A DNA stretch of 64,000 bases from JAMWDF01 sp964645405 (GTDB lineage: Bacteria; Ratteibacteria; UBA8468; B48-G9; DSTR01). The notes under the pieces were generated by a model. The model did no database searches. It had not been told where the DNA came from and saw only the letters and a list, made by a program, of their open reading frames with translations. The stretch covers positions 62,001 through 126,000 of the forward strand of contig CAZYCA010000044.1 in assembly GCA_964645405.1 (NCBI GenBank), in the 5' to 3' direction. This document shows, one piece after another, positions 53,001 through 61,091 of the stretch; positions within the stretch are counted from its first letter, which is position 1; each line of letters opens with the position of its first letter. A program made the translations under genes and the position numbers.

Positions 53001-55849
53001 GGGCGTATGGTATCTCAGGAGATTTACCGATTGTTCTGGTGCGCATCAGCGATGCTTCACGGGTGGAACTCATCAGACAGATTCTGCAGGCTCACGGTTA
53101 CTGGCAGGCCAAGGGGTTGAAAGTTGACCTTGTTATCTGGAATGAAGAAACTGGTAGTTACCGTCAGCAGCTGCATGATTTAATCATGAATATTTTAGCC
53201 GGTTTCCCCAATACTCAACTGGATACTCCAGGTGGTGTTTTTGTGCGCCGTATTGATCAGATGACAGAAGAGGATAGACTTCTCATGCAGGCTGCAGCCA
53301 GAATCATTCTTCAGGATAGCAGAGGGTTACTCCCAGACCAGATAAGTTACAGAGCTACTGCTGAACTTCCGCCTCTTATGATTCCGGAAAAGAGCCGGCG
53401 CCTGGAGGCAGGGGAAGGACTATCCAGAAGGAAGGATTTAGAGTTTGCTACTGACTATGGCGGTTTCACCGCTAATGGCAGAGAGTACGTTATCCATGTC
53501 TGGCGGAGAAGGTTACCTCCTGCTCCCTGGGTAAATGTTATTGCCAATCAGGTTTTCGGGACAGTAGTTTCAGAATCTGGTTCTGCTTACACCTGGGCGG
53601 AAAATGCCCATGAGTTTCGCCTTACACCCTGGTACAACGACCCGGTCTCAGATGTAAGTGGAGAAGTGGTATATCTCCGGGATGAGAAAACAGGATACTT
53701 CTGGTCAGCTACACCTCTTCCCGCAGGAGGACCATTTCTCTACAGAGTTACCCACGGGTTTGGTTATACGGTTTATGAGTACCAGGAAAACTTTCTTCAT
53801 TCCCAGATGTGGGTGTTTATTGCTCCTGATATGCCGATAAAGTTTTTTTATCTGAAGCTAGATAATAACTCCTCACAGGCAATGAGGCTTTCGGCGACAA
53901 TCTATGTGGAATGGATATTGGGACAGTTACGTTCTCAGACAGCCATGCATGTTTCTACAGAGGTGGATTCCCGAACAGGGGCTATCCTGGCGAGAAACCA
54001 TTACAATATAGAATTTGCTAATAGGGTTGTTTTCCTGGATGCAGGTGAAGCGGAACATGAGTTTTTAGAAAGAAGTGTTACCGGAGACCGCACAGAATTT
54101 TTGGGACGAAACGGCACCCCTGTAGCCCCGGAGGCCATGAAACGGGAACGTCTTTCCGGTAGAACTGGAGCAGGCTTTGACCCGTGCGGTGCAGTGCAGG
54201 TTTTCTTTGACCTGGAGGCTCAGGAGAGCAAGGAACTGGTTTTTGTTCTGGGAAGCGGGCATAACCTGGAACAGGTGCGCAGTCTCCTGCTCCGTTATAG
54301 AAATGTTGCTGCTGCCAGGTCTGTCCTGAAAGATGTGCAGAACCGCTGGAGACAGTTACTCAGTGCAGTGCGGGTGGAAACACCTGATTTAGCGTTGAAT
54401 ATTATGGCTAATGGATGGTTGTTATACCAGACGTTAGCCTGTCGGTTTTTTGGCCGGAGTGCCTTCTATCAGTCTTCAGGTGCCTACGGTTTCCGGGACC
54501 AGTTACAGGATGTGATGGCTCTGGTTCATGCCACACCTTCCCTGGTACGTCGTCATTTGTTACGATGTGCTTCCAGGCAGTTCCGGGAAGGAGATGTGCA
54601 ACACTGGTGGCATCCGCGAATTAGCCGGGGTGTCCGCACCAGAATTTCTGATGACCTGCTCTGGTTGCCGTTAGCCACCAGCCGGTACATAGCTACCACC
54701 GGGGACAGGGAGGTGCTGGGACACCAGGTGCACTATCTGGTAGGTCGTCCTCTGGGAACCGGGGAAATAGATTATTATGATTTGCCCTATCAATCAGAAG
54801 AAACAGGTTCCCTTTATGAACATTGCCGGCTGGCTATCCGTCGCGCCTGCCGGTTTGGACCACATGGACTGCCTTTAATGGGAAGTGGTGACTGGAATGA
54901 TGGAATGAACATGGTAGGAATTGAAGGTAAAGGGGAGAGTGTCTGGCTTGGTTTCTTCCTTTACCATGTGTTAATGGAGTTTGCTCCGGTAGCTGAAGAG
55001 TGGGGAGATAAATCCTTTGCCGAAGAATGCCGTCAGATAGCCAGAAATTTACAGGAAAATATTGAGAAACATGGATGGGATGGAAAATGGTACAGGAGAG
55101 CTTATTTTGATAACGGGCAAGTCCTTGGTTCTTCAGTCAATGAGGAGTGCCAGATAGATTCCTTACCTCAGAGCTGGGCAGTTCTTTCCAGGGCTGCAGG
55201 AAGGCAGCGGGCTATTCTTGCTCTTTCCTCAGTAGAGGAATATCTTGTAGACGAGAAAGCTGGACTTATCAGGCTTTTATTCCCACCTTTTGACAGAAGT
55301 CACCTGAACCCGGGGTACATAAAGGGCTATGTCCCGGGTGTGAGAGAAAATGGTGGTCAGTATAACCATGCTGCTTGCTGGGTGGCTATGGCTCTGGCAC
55401 ATCTTGGTGAGGCTGATAATACCTGGAAAATTTTCCGGTTGCTGCATCCCATTTATCGGAGTGAAACTACGGAAAAAGCTGAACGTTATGCTGTGGAACC
55501 CTATGTCATGGCAGGGGATATTTATGCTGTCAGTCCTCATACTGGAAAGGGAGGCTGGACCTGGTATACCGGAGCTAGTGGCTGGATGTACCAGCTTATA
55601 CTGGAATCACTCTTGGGTTTAAGAAGGAAAGGGCAGATGATAGAAGTAGTTCCCTGTGTCCCTGAAAACTGGCTTTCTTACAAGATTCATTATCGCTTCG
55701 GGAAAAGCATCTATCATCTGGATATAATCAGAAAAGGACCGGGCAGTTCAGTCAAAACTGTTCTTCTGGACAACCAGTTTATCCAGGATAAAGCCTTTCC
55801 CCTGCAGGATGATGGGAAAGAACACCAGGTGGAAATTCACTTTGGCTGA
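47078..55849 (+). CDS. NdvB-like cyclic beta-glucan synthase (GT84 + GH94), giant membrane protein
   Basis: I start at ATG 47078 after GGAGGAGGGG; an upstream in-frame extension to 47039 lacks a ribosome site. The 2923-residue protein has a cytoplasmic N-terminal region, two membrane segments near 420-480, a family 2-type glycosyltransferase domain with VTLDADCQLP (about 637) and RRHRWIRGDWQ (about 783), further membrane helices to about 1000, a glycoamylase-like domain (PWGISEAAYNAVDSS near 1471), two GH94 beta domains (about 1650 and 2130) and the GH94 catalytic barrel with MGSGDWNDGMNMVG near 2600. This full order is that of NdvB/Cgs, which builds and cyclises beta-1,2-glucans from UDP-glucose. 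Confidence 0.93.
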   Translation: MVNFHMEELRRSLPGMAGKGKGNGSLRSNREAPLRAELLSIEQLKRHAVELARRHTAEIKAGENLLLARLDKNEEILLQAFTELSQAVEKQQELVPAAEWLIDNFYLIQEQIRLARKHLPRSYSQQLPSLTRGPLTGYPRVYEIASELIAHSDGRVEDRNLYTFVAGYQTESFLTLGELWAIPIMLRLALIENIRRIASRLINSRAARTEAAYWVNQMSKAVEQSPDNLILVVADMARANPVLNSSFVAEYARLLQGQSAVFVLALTWLEQRLAAEGSSIEQQVRLENQTQAADQVSISNSINSLRFLDGMDWHEFVEGVSVVESILRTDPADVYSRMDFATRDRYRHAVEKLAKFSGQKEEQVAQKAIELARTCRQQNGEDIKYSHVGFYLIGPGISELEKGLGVPLTFCRRLKLWCQKKVFLWYAGSIGVITLALSLFILRAIGYLPLWLAIFTLFLLFVVCSQLAVALTNWMTTLFVKPVLLPRLDFSRGLPPECRTLIVFPVILSDSKTVEQLLENLEVQYLANRDEHIHLGLLTDFKDSFQEKEPEDEVLLHEVKEGIRKLNRRYRSQGQDIFFLFHRDRTWNPKEKCWMGYERKRGKLLGLNMLIQEGRKDAFTLILGEMETLRKVRYVVTLDADCQLPREAVRKMVGCLEHPLNKPRYEEKKQTVVEGYGILQPRVATSLTSANRSLYARFFSGEPGLDPYTRVVSDVYQDLFQEGSFVGKGIYHVETFTRALKERFPDNLILSHDLLEGCYVRCGLISDVQVYENFPARYSADVKRRHRWIRGDWQILAWLFPRVPGRREKWVVNPLNSISRWKIFDNIRRSLFPPFLLLLVLVGWLFLKPVWIWTVLTSGLIFLPLFLNAACGMLQRSREMYWLAALRIAFRSAGKYFIQACFFLVFLPYEAFLSLDAITRTIWRLLITRRGLLQWVTSVESEKKSESNLSEFLKLMWVAPLISIASLVSLTVFSSVSLLFAEIFIWGWLFSPVVAWWLSQPLVIWETGLNEQQIYFLRRVARKTWSFFQTFVNAGTRYLPPDNYQEYPVRRVAYRTSPTNIGLTLLSTLAARDLGYLTGSHFVFRLQQTLNTLQRLKRFRKHFYNWYDLKTLEPLAPVYISTVDSGNLAGHLLVLHQALLEMCDSPIFAEQSLAGLGDTLYVLLEVAGQAEKHQLRQLPVFSRVMRAGWRELTTQMEQPVKSLTGMFSLLEKVKEMHQVMEGELRTRDREVNRWQRLLREHYQSLEEELNTISPWVRLLAERPQNNLWAESVRKTLEKLCQLVDENLPLRKLANLSAELEGYLSDLRDYAAASQASDLLKWLEKLSSAIEKGASKAEQRLQDLTSLAERFAEMADMDWDFLYDRSSRLLSLGYHVAERRKDAIYYDLLASEARLASFVAISLGLLPQEHWFALNRLITGEGENAVLVSWGGSMFEYLMPLLVMPNFRGTLLDQSCQAAVRRQIEYAAERGVPWGISEAAYNAVDSSRNYQYDSFGVPGLGLRAGLAEDLVVAPYASALALMVTPARACQNLQRLRKEGMEGRFGFYESVDYTPGRLVPGQEKAIVRCFMAHHEGMSLVAIANTLLNLPMVRRFRQNPFFRSAELLLQERVPDVEPFQWPAEELPRYRRTSEKQAALMRIFTEPDTPMPEIHLLSNGRYTVMVTNAGGGFSRWQDILLTRWREDYTRDNWGLFFYVKDVSTGQFWSIGHQPALRPGRRYEVIFSQARAEFRRVDGDFVTHMEIAVSPEDDIELRRISITNRSWSTRTIELTSYAEVVLDQASSDATHPAFSKLFVQTEILKQRQAIICTRRPRSEKERGLWFFHLVTIHGEPARSVTYETDRMKFLGRGRTPAEPVALERELSNSQGPVLDPIVAIRCHLTLEPDETRVVDFISGVATERDKAELLLERYHDPDLASRVFSLAWTHSQVVLHQLNTTEADAQLYGRLAGSIVYGGPQRRAPAGILLRSRGRQSALWAYGISGDLPIVLVRISDASRVELIRQILQAHGYWQAKGLKVDLVIWNEETGSYRQQLHDLIMNILAGFPNTQLDTPGGVFVRRIDQMTEEDRLLMQAAARIILQDSRGLLPDQISYRATAELPPLMIPEKSRRLEAGEGLSRRKDLEFATDYGGFTANGREYVIHVWRRRLPPAPWVNVIANQVFGTVVSESGSAYTWAENAHEFRLTPWYNDPVSDVSGEVVYLRDEKTGYFWSATPLPAGGPFLYRVTHGFGYTVYEYQENFLHSQMWVFIAPDMPIKFFYLKLDNNSSQAMRLSATIYVEWILGQLRSQTAMHVSTEVDSRTGAILARNHYNIEFANRVVFLDAGEAEHEFLERSVTGDRTEFLGRNGTPVAPEAMKRERLSGRTGAGFDPCGAVQVFFDLEAQESKELVFVLGSGHNLEQVRSLLLRYRNVAAARSVLKDVQNRWRQLLSAVRVETPDLALNIMANGWLLYQTLACRFFGRSAFYQSSGAYGFRDQLQDVMALVHATPSLVRRHLLRCASRQFREGDVQHWWHPRISRGVRTRISDDLLWLPLATSRYIATTGDREVLGHQVHYLVGRPLGTGEIDYYDLPYQSEETGSLYEHCRLAIRRACRFGPHGLPLMGSGDWNDGMNMVGIEGKGESVWLGFFLYHVLMEFAPVAEEWGDKSFAEECRQIARNLQENIEKHGWDGKWYRRAYFDNGQVLGSSVNEECQIDSLPQSWAVLSRAAGRQRAILALSSVEEYLVDEKAGLIRLLFPPFDRSHLNPGYIKGYVPGVRENGGQYNHAACWVAMALAHLGEADNTWKIFRLLHPIYRSETTEKAERYAVEPYVMAGDIYAVSPHTGKGGWTWYTGASGWMYQLILESLLGLRRKGQMIEVVPCVPENWLSYKIHYRFGKSIYHLDIIRKGPGSSVKTVLLDNQFIQDKAFPLQDDGKEHQVEIHFG

Positions 55850-55854
55850 AATAC

Positions 55855-56772
55855 TTATTTCCCTCTGATTAAGCAGGCTACTTCATGTCCCGGTTCTATC
55901 TCTTTCAGAGCAGGAATATAGTCCAGACAGCAATTTTCAAACTCAGGACAGAAACAGGCATAAGGACAACCCTGGCTAGGTATGGTTCTCAAGGCTAACC
56001 GGGTAACTCTGTACTGAGAAGAAGCCACCAGAGACATAGTATAAGGATGAGCGGGTGATCTGATAATCTGGCTGGACTTTCCTATTTCCACAATTCTTCC
56101 CCGGAACATGACCGCAATTCTATCAGCAAGAAATTCCACCACCTTTAGATTATGGGAAATGAAAAGGTAAGTTAAAAAGTATTGCTCCTTCAGTTGCAGA
56201 AAAAGATTGAGAATCTGTGCCTGAACAGAAAGGTCCAGATTGGATGTTGGTTCGTCGCATACCAGAAATTCTGGTTCTGGACCAAGCGCTCGGGCAATCG
56301 CTAACCGCTGTCTCTGTCCTCCGCTGAACTGGTGGGGCAAGCGGTCAAAATCATCAGTACTCAGCCCCACATCCAGAAGCAGTTTCCTTGCCCTTTCTTT
56401 TTTTTCTGAAAAACTACCGGCAGCTGCCTCCATAATAATTTGACCGGCTTTCATCCTGGGATTGAGAGAACGGTAGGGGTCCTGGAAAACTATCTGAAAG
56501 TTTTTCCGCAGCCCACGCAACCTGCTTTCTGGAAGATGTGTTATCTCTAAAGTGCGAAAGAAAATCCTGCCAGAACTGACGGGAAGAAGCCTTAAAAGTA
56601 CTTTCCCGAGCGTGCTTTTTCCACTCCCACTTTCACCGACCAGTCCAAGGGTTTCTCCCTGGTAGAGACGCAGGTCAATGTCCTTCAGAGCCTCCAGTCT
56701 TATTGCCCCGCCCAGGGGGTCTGTCAGCTGGTATGTTTTATTAACTTTTTTCAGTTCCCAGAGTTTTTCCAT
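55855..56772 (-). CDS. oppF: Oligopeptide-type ABC transporter ATPase, OppF-like
   Basis: The 305-residue ATPase has Walker A LVGESGSGKSTLGK, signature FSGGQRQRLAIARAL, Walker B FLVCDEPTSNLD and the cysteine-rich C-terminal oligopeptide-transporter domain (CPYACFCPEFENCC). It energises uptake with OppD. Its start lies 32 nt inside the oppD end. Its stop is only 5 nt from the stop of the convergent glucan synthase gene, with no terminator between them. Confidence 0.9.
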   Translation of the reverse strand: MEKLWELKKVNKTYQLTDPLGGAIRLEALKDIDLRLYQGETLGLVGESGSGKSTLGKVLLRLLPVSSGRIFFRTLEITHLPESRLRGLRKNFQIVFQDPYRSLNPRMKAGQIIMEAAAGSFSEKKERARKLLLDVGLSTDDFDRLPHQFSGGQRQRLAIARALGPEPEFLVCDEPTSNLDLSVQAQILNLFLQLKEQYFLTYLFISHNLKVVEFLADRIAVMFRGRIVEIGKSSQIIRSPAHPYTMSLVASSQYRVTRLALRTIPSQGCPYACFCPEFENCCLDYIPALKEIEPGHEVACLIRGK

Positions 56773-57706
56773 AGCGAAAACACCTTACCTTGATATCATC
56801 TCTCCTGAATACCGGCGGCTGGCTGCAGGTACATACGGGCAGTCTGTATCTACAACGCGGGTGATAGGAGCAACCAGAAGGTAGTCTCCGGAAATCAGGT
56901 ACAGAACCCGGGATGGCACTGATGGTCTGTTTCGGCTGATACTTTTCCGGAAGGCACCCGATGAGGTTTTCTGTGTAAGGATGCAGTGGTGAGGAAAAAA
57001 TTTTCTTCGCCGGTCCGATTTCCACAATCTGTCCTGCGTACATAACAGCAAGCCTGTCACCGAAATGACAGGCCAGGGCGATATCGTGTGTAATCAGAAG
57101 AAGGGCAAGTCTATGCTTTTCCTGGAGGGTTTGAATAAGAGTCATAATCTGAATGGCAGTGGTGACATCAAGAGAGGTAGTTGGTTCATCTGCAATGAGA
57201 AGAGCGGGCTGGTTAATTAAAGCCATGGCAATCAGGCTACGTTGTTGCATCCCACCACTTAACTGGTGAGGGAATTGCCAGTAATGCATAGGTTTTAAGC
57301 CCACCTCTGTCAGAGCCTGGAATACCTTCTCTTTTTTTTCTTTTTTTGTAAGTGGTGCTCTGATAGCTTCTGCAATCTGGTTGCCAATAGAATACACCGG
57401 GTTAAGGTAAGAAGATGGTTCCTGAAAAATCATTCCTATTTTTTTGCCTCTGATATTCAGCATATCTTTTTCGGCAAGATTAACAAGGTTATCTCCCAGC
57501 AGGTTTATCTCTCCCCGGTCAATTCTGGCATGCCGGGGCAGGAGTTTCACAATGGAAAGGGCAGTCAGAGTCTTCCCGCAACCACTTTCTCCTACCAGAG
57601 CAAGACTTTCCCCGGATTGGATGTCAAATTCCACTTCAGAAAGGATATTAACCGGGATCTTGCCCTGATGATAAAAGGAAACCTTTAGATTTTTAACGTT
57701 TAACAT
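56741..57706 (-). CDS. oppD: Oligopeptide-type ABC transporter ATPase, OppD-like
   Basis: The 321-residue ATPase has Walker A ALVGESGCGKTLTA, FQEPSSYLNPV, signature LSGGMQQRSLIAMAL, Walker B LLIADEPTTSLDV and the C-terminal GCSYHPRCRYRLPVC segment of the oligopeptide family. It pairs with the OppF-like ATPase and the two permeases upstream. The substrate may be peptides or, as in several known relatives, sugars or glycosides. Confidence 0.9.
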   Translation of the reverse strand: MLNVKNLKVSFYHQGKIPVNILSEVEFDIQSGESLALVGESGCGKTLTALSIVKLLPRHARIDRGEINLLGDNLVNLAEKDMLNIRGKKIGMIFQEPSSYLNPVYSIGNQIAEAIRAPLTKKEKKEKVFQALTEVGLKPMHYWQFPHQLSGGMQQRSLIAMALINQPALLIADEPTTSLDVTTAIQIMTLIQTLQEKHRLALLLITHDIALACHFGDRLAVMYAGQIVEIGPAKKIFSSPLHPYTENLIGCLPEKYQPKQTISAIPGSVPDFRRLPSGCSYHPRCRYRLPVCTCSQPPVFRRDDIKVRCFRYGKTLGTEKS

Positions 57707-57715
57707 TTAACATCC

Positions 57716-58741
57716 TTACCAGTTCTTAGGGTCAAGTACATCCCGGAGGCCATCTCCTAAAAAGTTAAAGCAGATAACCGTGAGGAAAATGCAGCCACCA
57801 GGTATCAGCATCCAGGGTGCACCTGTTAAGATACGGAGATTGCCAACACAAATAGAAAGCATGTTGCCCCAGCTGGGGTATGGTTCCTGAATTCCTAAAC
57901 CAAGCAGGCTTAATGTTGATTCTCCCAGGATATAGCCCGGAATGGAAAGTGTTAAGGCTGTGATAGTGTAGGAAAAGGTATTCGGGAGTATATGTCGGGT
58001 AATGATACGAAAGCTTGATAATCCTAAGGCCCGGCTGGCCATCACAAACTCTTCTTCTTTCAAGGAAAGAACCATCCCCCGGATGACCCGCGCCAGGGAA
58101 GCCCAGCCAATTAAACTCATAATAACGACAATGAGCAGGTAAAGCTGGAGGGAAGAAATATTTGGTTTGAACGCAGCGCGTAAAGCCAGAAGAAGATAAA
58201 ACCCGGGGAAGGTCATGATGATTTCTACCAGCCGCATCAAAACAGTATCCAGACGTCCCCCTATGTATCCTGAAATTCCGCCGATGAGAAGACCAAGGAA
58301 GAAAGAGATGGACACACCAATCAGACCAATGGAAAGGGAGATTCTGGCCCCATGAAGAACACGAGAGAAAACATCCCGGCCGTGCAAGTCTGTCCCGAAA
58401 AGAAAAATCTTACCTTCCGGCGCCACACCAAAGAGGCGGCGGCCACCAGAAGGGAAAAACATAATTTCGTAGCGCGTGGAGAAATCCTCCTGATATTCCT
58501 TTAAAGCTGGATTAACAATTGCTATCCGGTAAACAAACGGTCGCCAATGGAAACGACCGTCTCTGTCAAAAAAGTGGATTCTTGTCGGCGGGCAAAGAGA
58601 ATATTCCCGGAACTGGCTATCATAAGGATAGGGTGCAATAAAATCAGCCAGAAGAGCAGCTAAGTAAAGCAGAAGAAGAAGCACCAAAGACACGCAGGCT
58701 GGTCTGTTTGCTCTTTTTAACCGGTTCCAGAAGTTTATCAT
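57716..58741 (-). CDS. oppC: Oligopeptide-type ABC transporter permease, OppC-like
   Basis: I start at ATG 58741 after GAAAGGGG; the frame opens at 58783 inside oppB. The 341-residue permease has a first helix near 16-35, a long extracytoplasmic stretch of about 100 residues (FFDRDGRFHWRPFVYRIA), then FGTDLHGRDVFSRVLHGARISL and the coupling loop EEEFVMASRALGLSSFRII. The large insert before the core is seen in several DppC/OppC relatives. Confidence 0.9.
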   Translation of the reverse strand: MINFWNRLKRANRPACVSLVLLLLLYLAALLADFIAPYPYDSQFREYSLCPPTRIHFFDRDGRFHWRPFVYRIAIVNPALKEYQEDFSTRYEIMFFPSGGRRLFGVAPEGKIFLFGTDLHGRDVFSRVLHGARISLSIGLIGVSISFFLGLLIGGISGYIGGRLDTVLMRLVEIIMTFPGFYLLLALRAAFKPNISSLQLYLLIVVIMSLIGWASLARVIRGMVLSLKEEEFVMASRALGLSSFRIITRHILPNTFSYTITALTLSIPGYILGESTLSLLGLGIQEPYPSWGNMLSICVGNLRILTGAPWMLIPGGCIFLTVICFNFLGDGLRDVLDPKNW

Positions 58742-58754
58742 AAGTTTCCCCTTT

Positions 58755-59720
58755 CTACTTGAGGCGAATGCGTGGGTCTGCAATTACCAGAAGGATATCC
58801 GCTATGAGGTTTCCAGCTACCAGCAAAAAACCTCCTATGAGAAGGGAAGCCATAACCAGGTAAAGATCCTGAGACAAAACTGCATCCAGGATGAGACGAC
58901 CCATTCCTGGCCAGTTGGTTATGATTTCCACCAAAGCAGCACCGCTTAAGATACTGGAAAGTTCATAGCCAAAAATGGTAATCATCGGATTGATGGCGTT
59001 CCTTAAAGCATGCTTGTAGAGAACAACAAACCGTGGCAGTCCTTTGGCATGGGCCGTCAGAATATAGGGACTGCCCAGGGCTTCCAGAAAGTTATTTTTC
59101 ATCAGGCGGTAAAGAGAACCTGTGCCCGCAAGTGTTAAAGCCAGGCCCGGCAGTAAAAGATGGTGGAGATAATCTATGAATTTTTGCCAGAGACTGGCCT
59201 GTTTCCAGAAGATACTGGTGGTGCCACCAACAGGTAAAACCAGGGTGCGGGCAGCAAAAAAAACCAGAAGCATTGCCAGAAAGAAGGAAGGGAGAGAAAT
59301 ACCAACATAAGCTAAGCTGGATAAGAGTGTTTCCTGCCAGCGGCCATTTTTCTGCGCCGCATATATACCCAGGGGTATGGCTACAAGCCAGGTCAGAGTA
59401 ATGGAGAAAACAGAAAGGCTGATGGTGTTTAGCAACCGCTGTCTAATCAGAAAAGCATTAGGCACATGGTAAGCAAAAGATTCACCGAGGTTTAAAGTAA
59501 GGATATTCTTCAACCAGTAAAAATACTGGACCATAACAGGTTTGTCCAGGCCAAAATTCTTTTCCATGGCAGCAATGGTTTCCGGTGAAATCTGCGGGTT
59601 CATCTTCAGCTGGGTGAAATAGTCTCCAGGAGCAAGATGGATGATAAGAAAGGAAAGCAACGTCATACCCAGGAGAAGCGGGATAAACTGCATCAGACGC
59701 CTGAGGATATACCTTCTCAT
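58755..59720 (-). CDS. oppB: Oligopeptide-type ABC transporter permease, OppB-like
   Basis: The 321-residue permease begins MRRYILRRLMQFIPLLLGMTLLSFL, typical for OppB/DppB, and has LAPGDYFTQL, FGLDKPVMVQYFYWL and a coupling loop with ILTAHAKGLPRFVVLYKHALRNA. Its C terminus ends LIADILLVIADPRIRL, also usual. It starts 3 nt after the aldolase gene stop. No substrate-binding protein gene accompanies the four transporter genes. Confidence 0.9.
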   Translation of the reverse strand: MRRYILRRLMQFIPLLLGMTLLSFLIIHLAPGDYFTQLKMNPQISPETIAAMEKNFGLDKPVMVQYFYWLKNILTLNLGESFAYHVPNAFLIRQRLLNTISLSVFSITLTWLVAIPLGIYAAQKNGRWQETLLSSLAYVGISLPSFFLAMLLVFFAARTLVLPVGGTTSIFWKQASLWQKFIDYLHHLLLPGLALTLAGTGSLYRLMKNNFLEALGSPYILTAHAKGLPRFVVLYKHALRNAINPMITIFGYELSSILSGAALVEIITNWPGMGRLILDAVLSQDLYLVMASLLIGGFLLVAGNLIADILLVIADPRIRLK

Positions 59721-59723
59721 TTT

Positions 59724-60788
59724 TTAACTTAGCCAGCGGGAAAGATTTTCCCTGACGAAATCATCGTCCGCCAGATGGCGATAAAGGTGGTAGACTCTTA
59801 CAATTTCTTCTTTCTGTCCAGGAGAAAGAGTTTCCCTGGGGTCAAGGCAATAGATATTAGTGAGCAGCCCCTGCTGATAAAGAATCTGATGAATTCCAGG
59901 GAGACAACCAGCAAAGTTATGGGTAGCATCAAAGACAGCGCTATTACAATCGGTGATAGCAGCAGCCAGAGTAAGCATCTCTTGTGGTATCTTCTGGCCG
60001 GATTCTCTAATTTTTCTTATCCTGTTAAATATTGCGACTGCCTTTTTTGTCCAGAAAGCCCAGTGTCCAAGAAGACCACCCTTTATCTGAATTTTTATTT
60101 TACCGAACTGATAAGTGGTCAGAAGGTCAAGTACAATATGGTCGTCGTTTCCGGTATAAAGGCAGATTTCCCTGTGTCTGCCTGAATCAGCCAGGGCTCT
60201 CACTACATCCACTGTCTGGTACCGGTTGAAAGGAGCAATTTTAATACCCACGACATTGGGAATCTCCAGAAATTTTCTCCAGAATACATATGATAGTACC
60301 CGACCGCCAACCGCGGGCTGTAAATAGAAGCCGAAAAGGGGAATAATTTCTGCCACTTTCTGACAGTGGTCCAGTAGCTGACTTTCAGATTCCTTTCTGA
60401 AGGCAGCCGGACTTAAAAGTCCAGCGTGGTAGCCGAGTTCTCTCGCCAGCCGGGCTTCAGCAGTAGCCTGTCTTGTTTTCCCGCAGATTCCGGCAATGGC
60501 GACCACGGTATTTTTGAGTTTTTTGTTATGCTGGCTGATGGTAGAAGCCGCCAGTTCCAGTACTGGCCGGTAAAGTCCTACCTCTGGTTTATGGATGGCA
60601 AACTGGGTGGTGTGCACGCCAATTGCTAAACCGCCACAGCCAGCTTCCAGATAATACCTGGTCAAAACCTTCTGCCGTCTTTCATCCAGTTTTCTAAATT
60701 TATTCAGAGCCAGAGGATGTGCTGGAATCATCAGTCCAAGCCGTATTCTTTCCAGAATATCTTGCGGTGGTAAAGGGTAGTTTGGCAT
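59724..60788 (-). CDS. Dihydrodipicolinate synthase-family aldolase
   Basis: The 354-residue protein has the DHDPS/NAL barrel layout with the Schiff-base lysine K183 in VVGIKIAPFNRY, AGCGGLAIGVHTTQFA near the N terminus and YLQPAVGG. It is longer than DapA (about 290) and has a C-terminal helical extension, so a sugar-acid or other oxo-acid aldolase is more likely than lysine synthesis. AGGA lies 7 nt before the ATG. It is first in the operon with the ABC transporter, suggesting that the imported compound is its substrate. Confidence 0.8.
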   Translation of the reverse strand: MPNYPLPPQDILERIRLGLMIPAHPLALNKFRKLDERRQKVLTRYYLEAGCGGLAIGVHTTQFAIHKPEVGLYRPVLELAASTISQHNKKLKNTVVAIAGICGKTRQATAEARLARELGYHAGLLSPAAFRKESESQLLDHCQKVAEIIPLFGFYLQPAVGGRVLSYVFWRKFLEIPNVVGIKIAPFNRYQTVDVVRALADSGRHREICLYTGNDDHIVLDLLTTYQFGKIKIQIKGGLLGHWAFWTKKAVAIFNRIRKIRESGQKIPQEMLTLAAAITDCNSAVFDATHNFAGCLPGIHQILYQQGLLTNIYCLDPRETLSPGQKEEIVRVYHLYRHLADDDFVRENLSRWLS

Positions 60789-60807
60789 CAGCTCATCCTT
60801 TTTGACT

Positions 60808-60836
60808 TTGACATAGGCTATAGTTTATTGTACTAT
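60808..60836 (+). promoter_or_regulatory. Promoter of rpmA, leaderless type
   Basis: TTGACA (60808-60813), a 17-nt spacer and TACTAT (60831-60836) form a strong promoter. The rpmA ATG is only 6 nt beyond the -10 box, so transcription should start at the start codon. The divergent aldolase gene must share this 54-nt region. Confidence 0.75.
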
Positions 60837-60842
60837 ATAAGC

Positions 60843-61091
60843 ATGGCACGCAAAAAACAGGGTAACGGAAGGGATTCCAATCCTAAAAGACTGGGCACCA
60901 AGGTTTTTTCTGGCCAGAAGGTGAAAGCCGGAGATATTATTGTGAGGCAGAAGGGCTCCCGGATTCAGCCCGGTAAGAATGTTGGCCGGGGACGGGATTT
61001 TACCCTTTACAGTCTGGCTGAGGGAGTAGTTCAGTTTGGTGTGAGGAAGGGAAGAACTGTTGTGAATGTAGTTAGTTTTTCCTCCCCATGA
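60843..61091 (+). CDS. rpmA: Large ribosomal subunit protein bL27
   Basis: The 82-residue protein is bL27: GNGRDSNPKRLGTKVFSGQ, IIVRQKGSRIQPGKNVGRG and DFTLYSLAEGVVQF are diagnostic. I start at ATG 60843; the longer frame from 60828 would begin inside the -10 region of its own promoter. bL27 reaches the peptidyl transferase centre with its N terminus. The usual partner rplU is absent. It overlaps the acpS-like gene by 4 nt (ATGA). Confidence 0.96.
   Translation: MARKKQGNGRDSNPKRLGTKVFSGQKVKAGDIIVRQKGSRIQPGKNVGRGRDFTLYSLAEGVVQFGVRKGRTVVNVVSFSSP

Noticed and set aside
60828..60842. Upstream rpmA start adding MYYIS
   Set aside because: That codon lies in the promoter spacer and -10 region; the bL27 family begins MA(R/H)KK at 60843.
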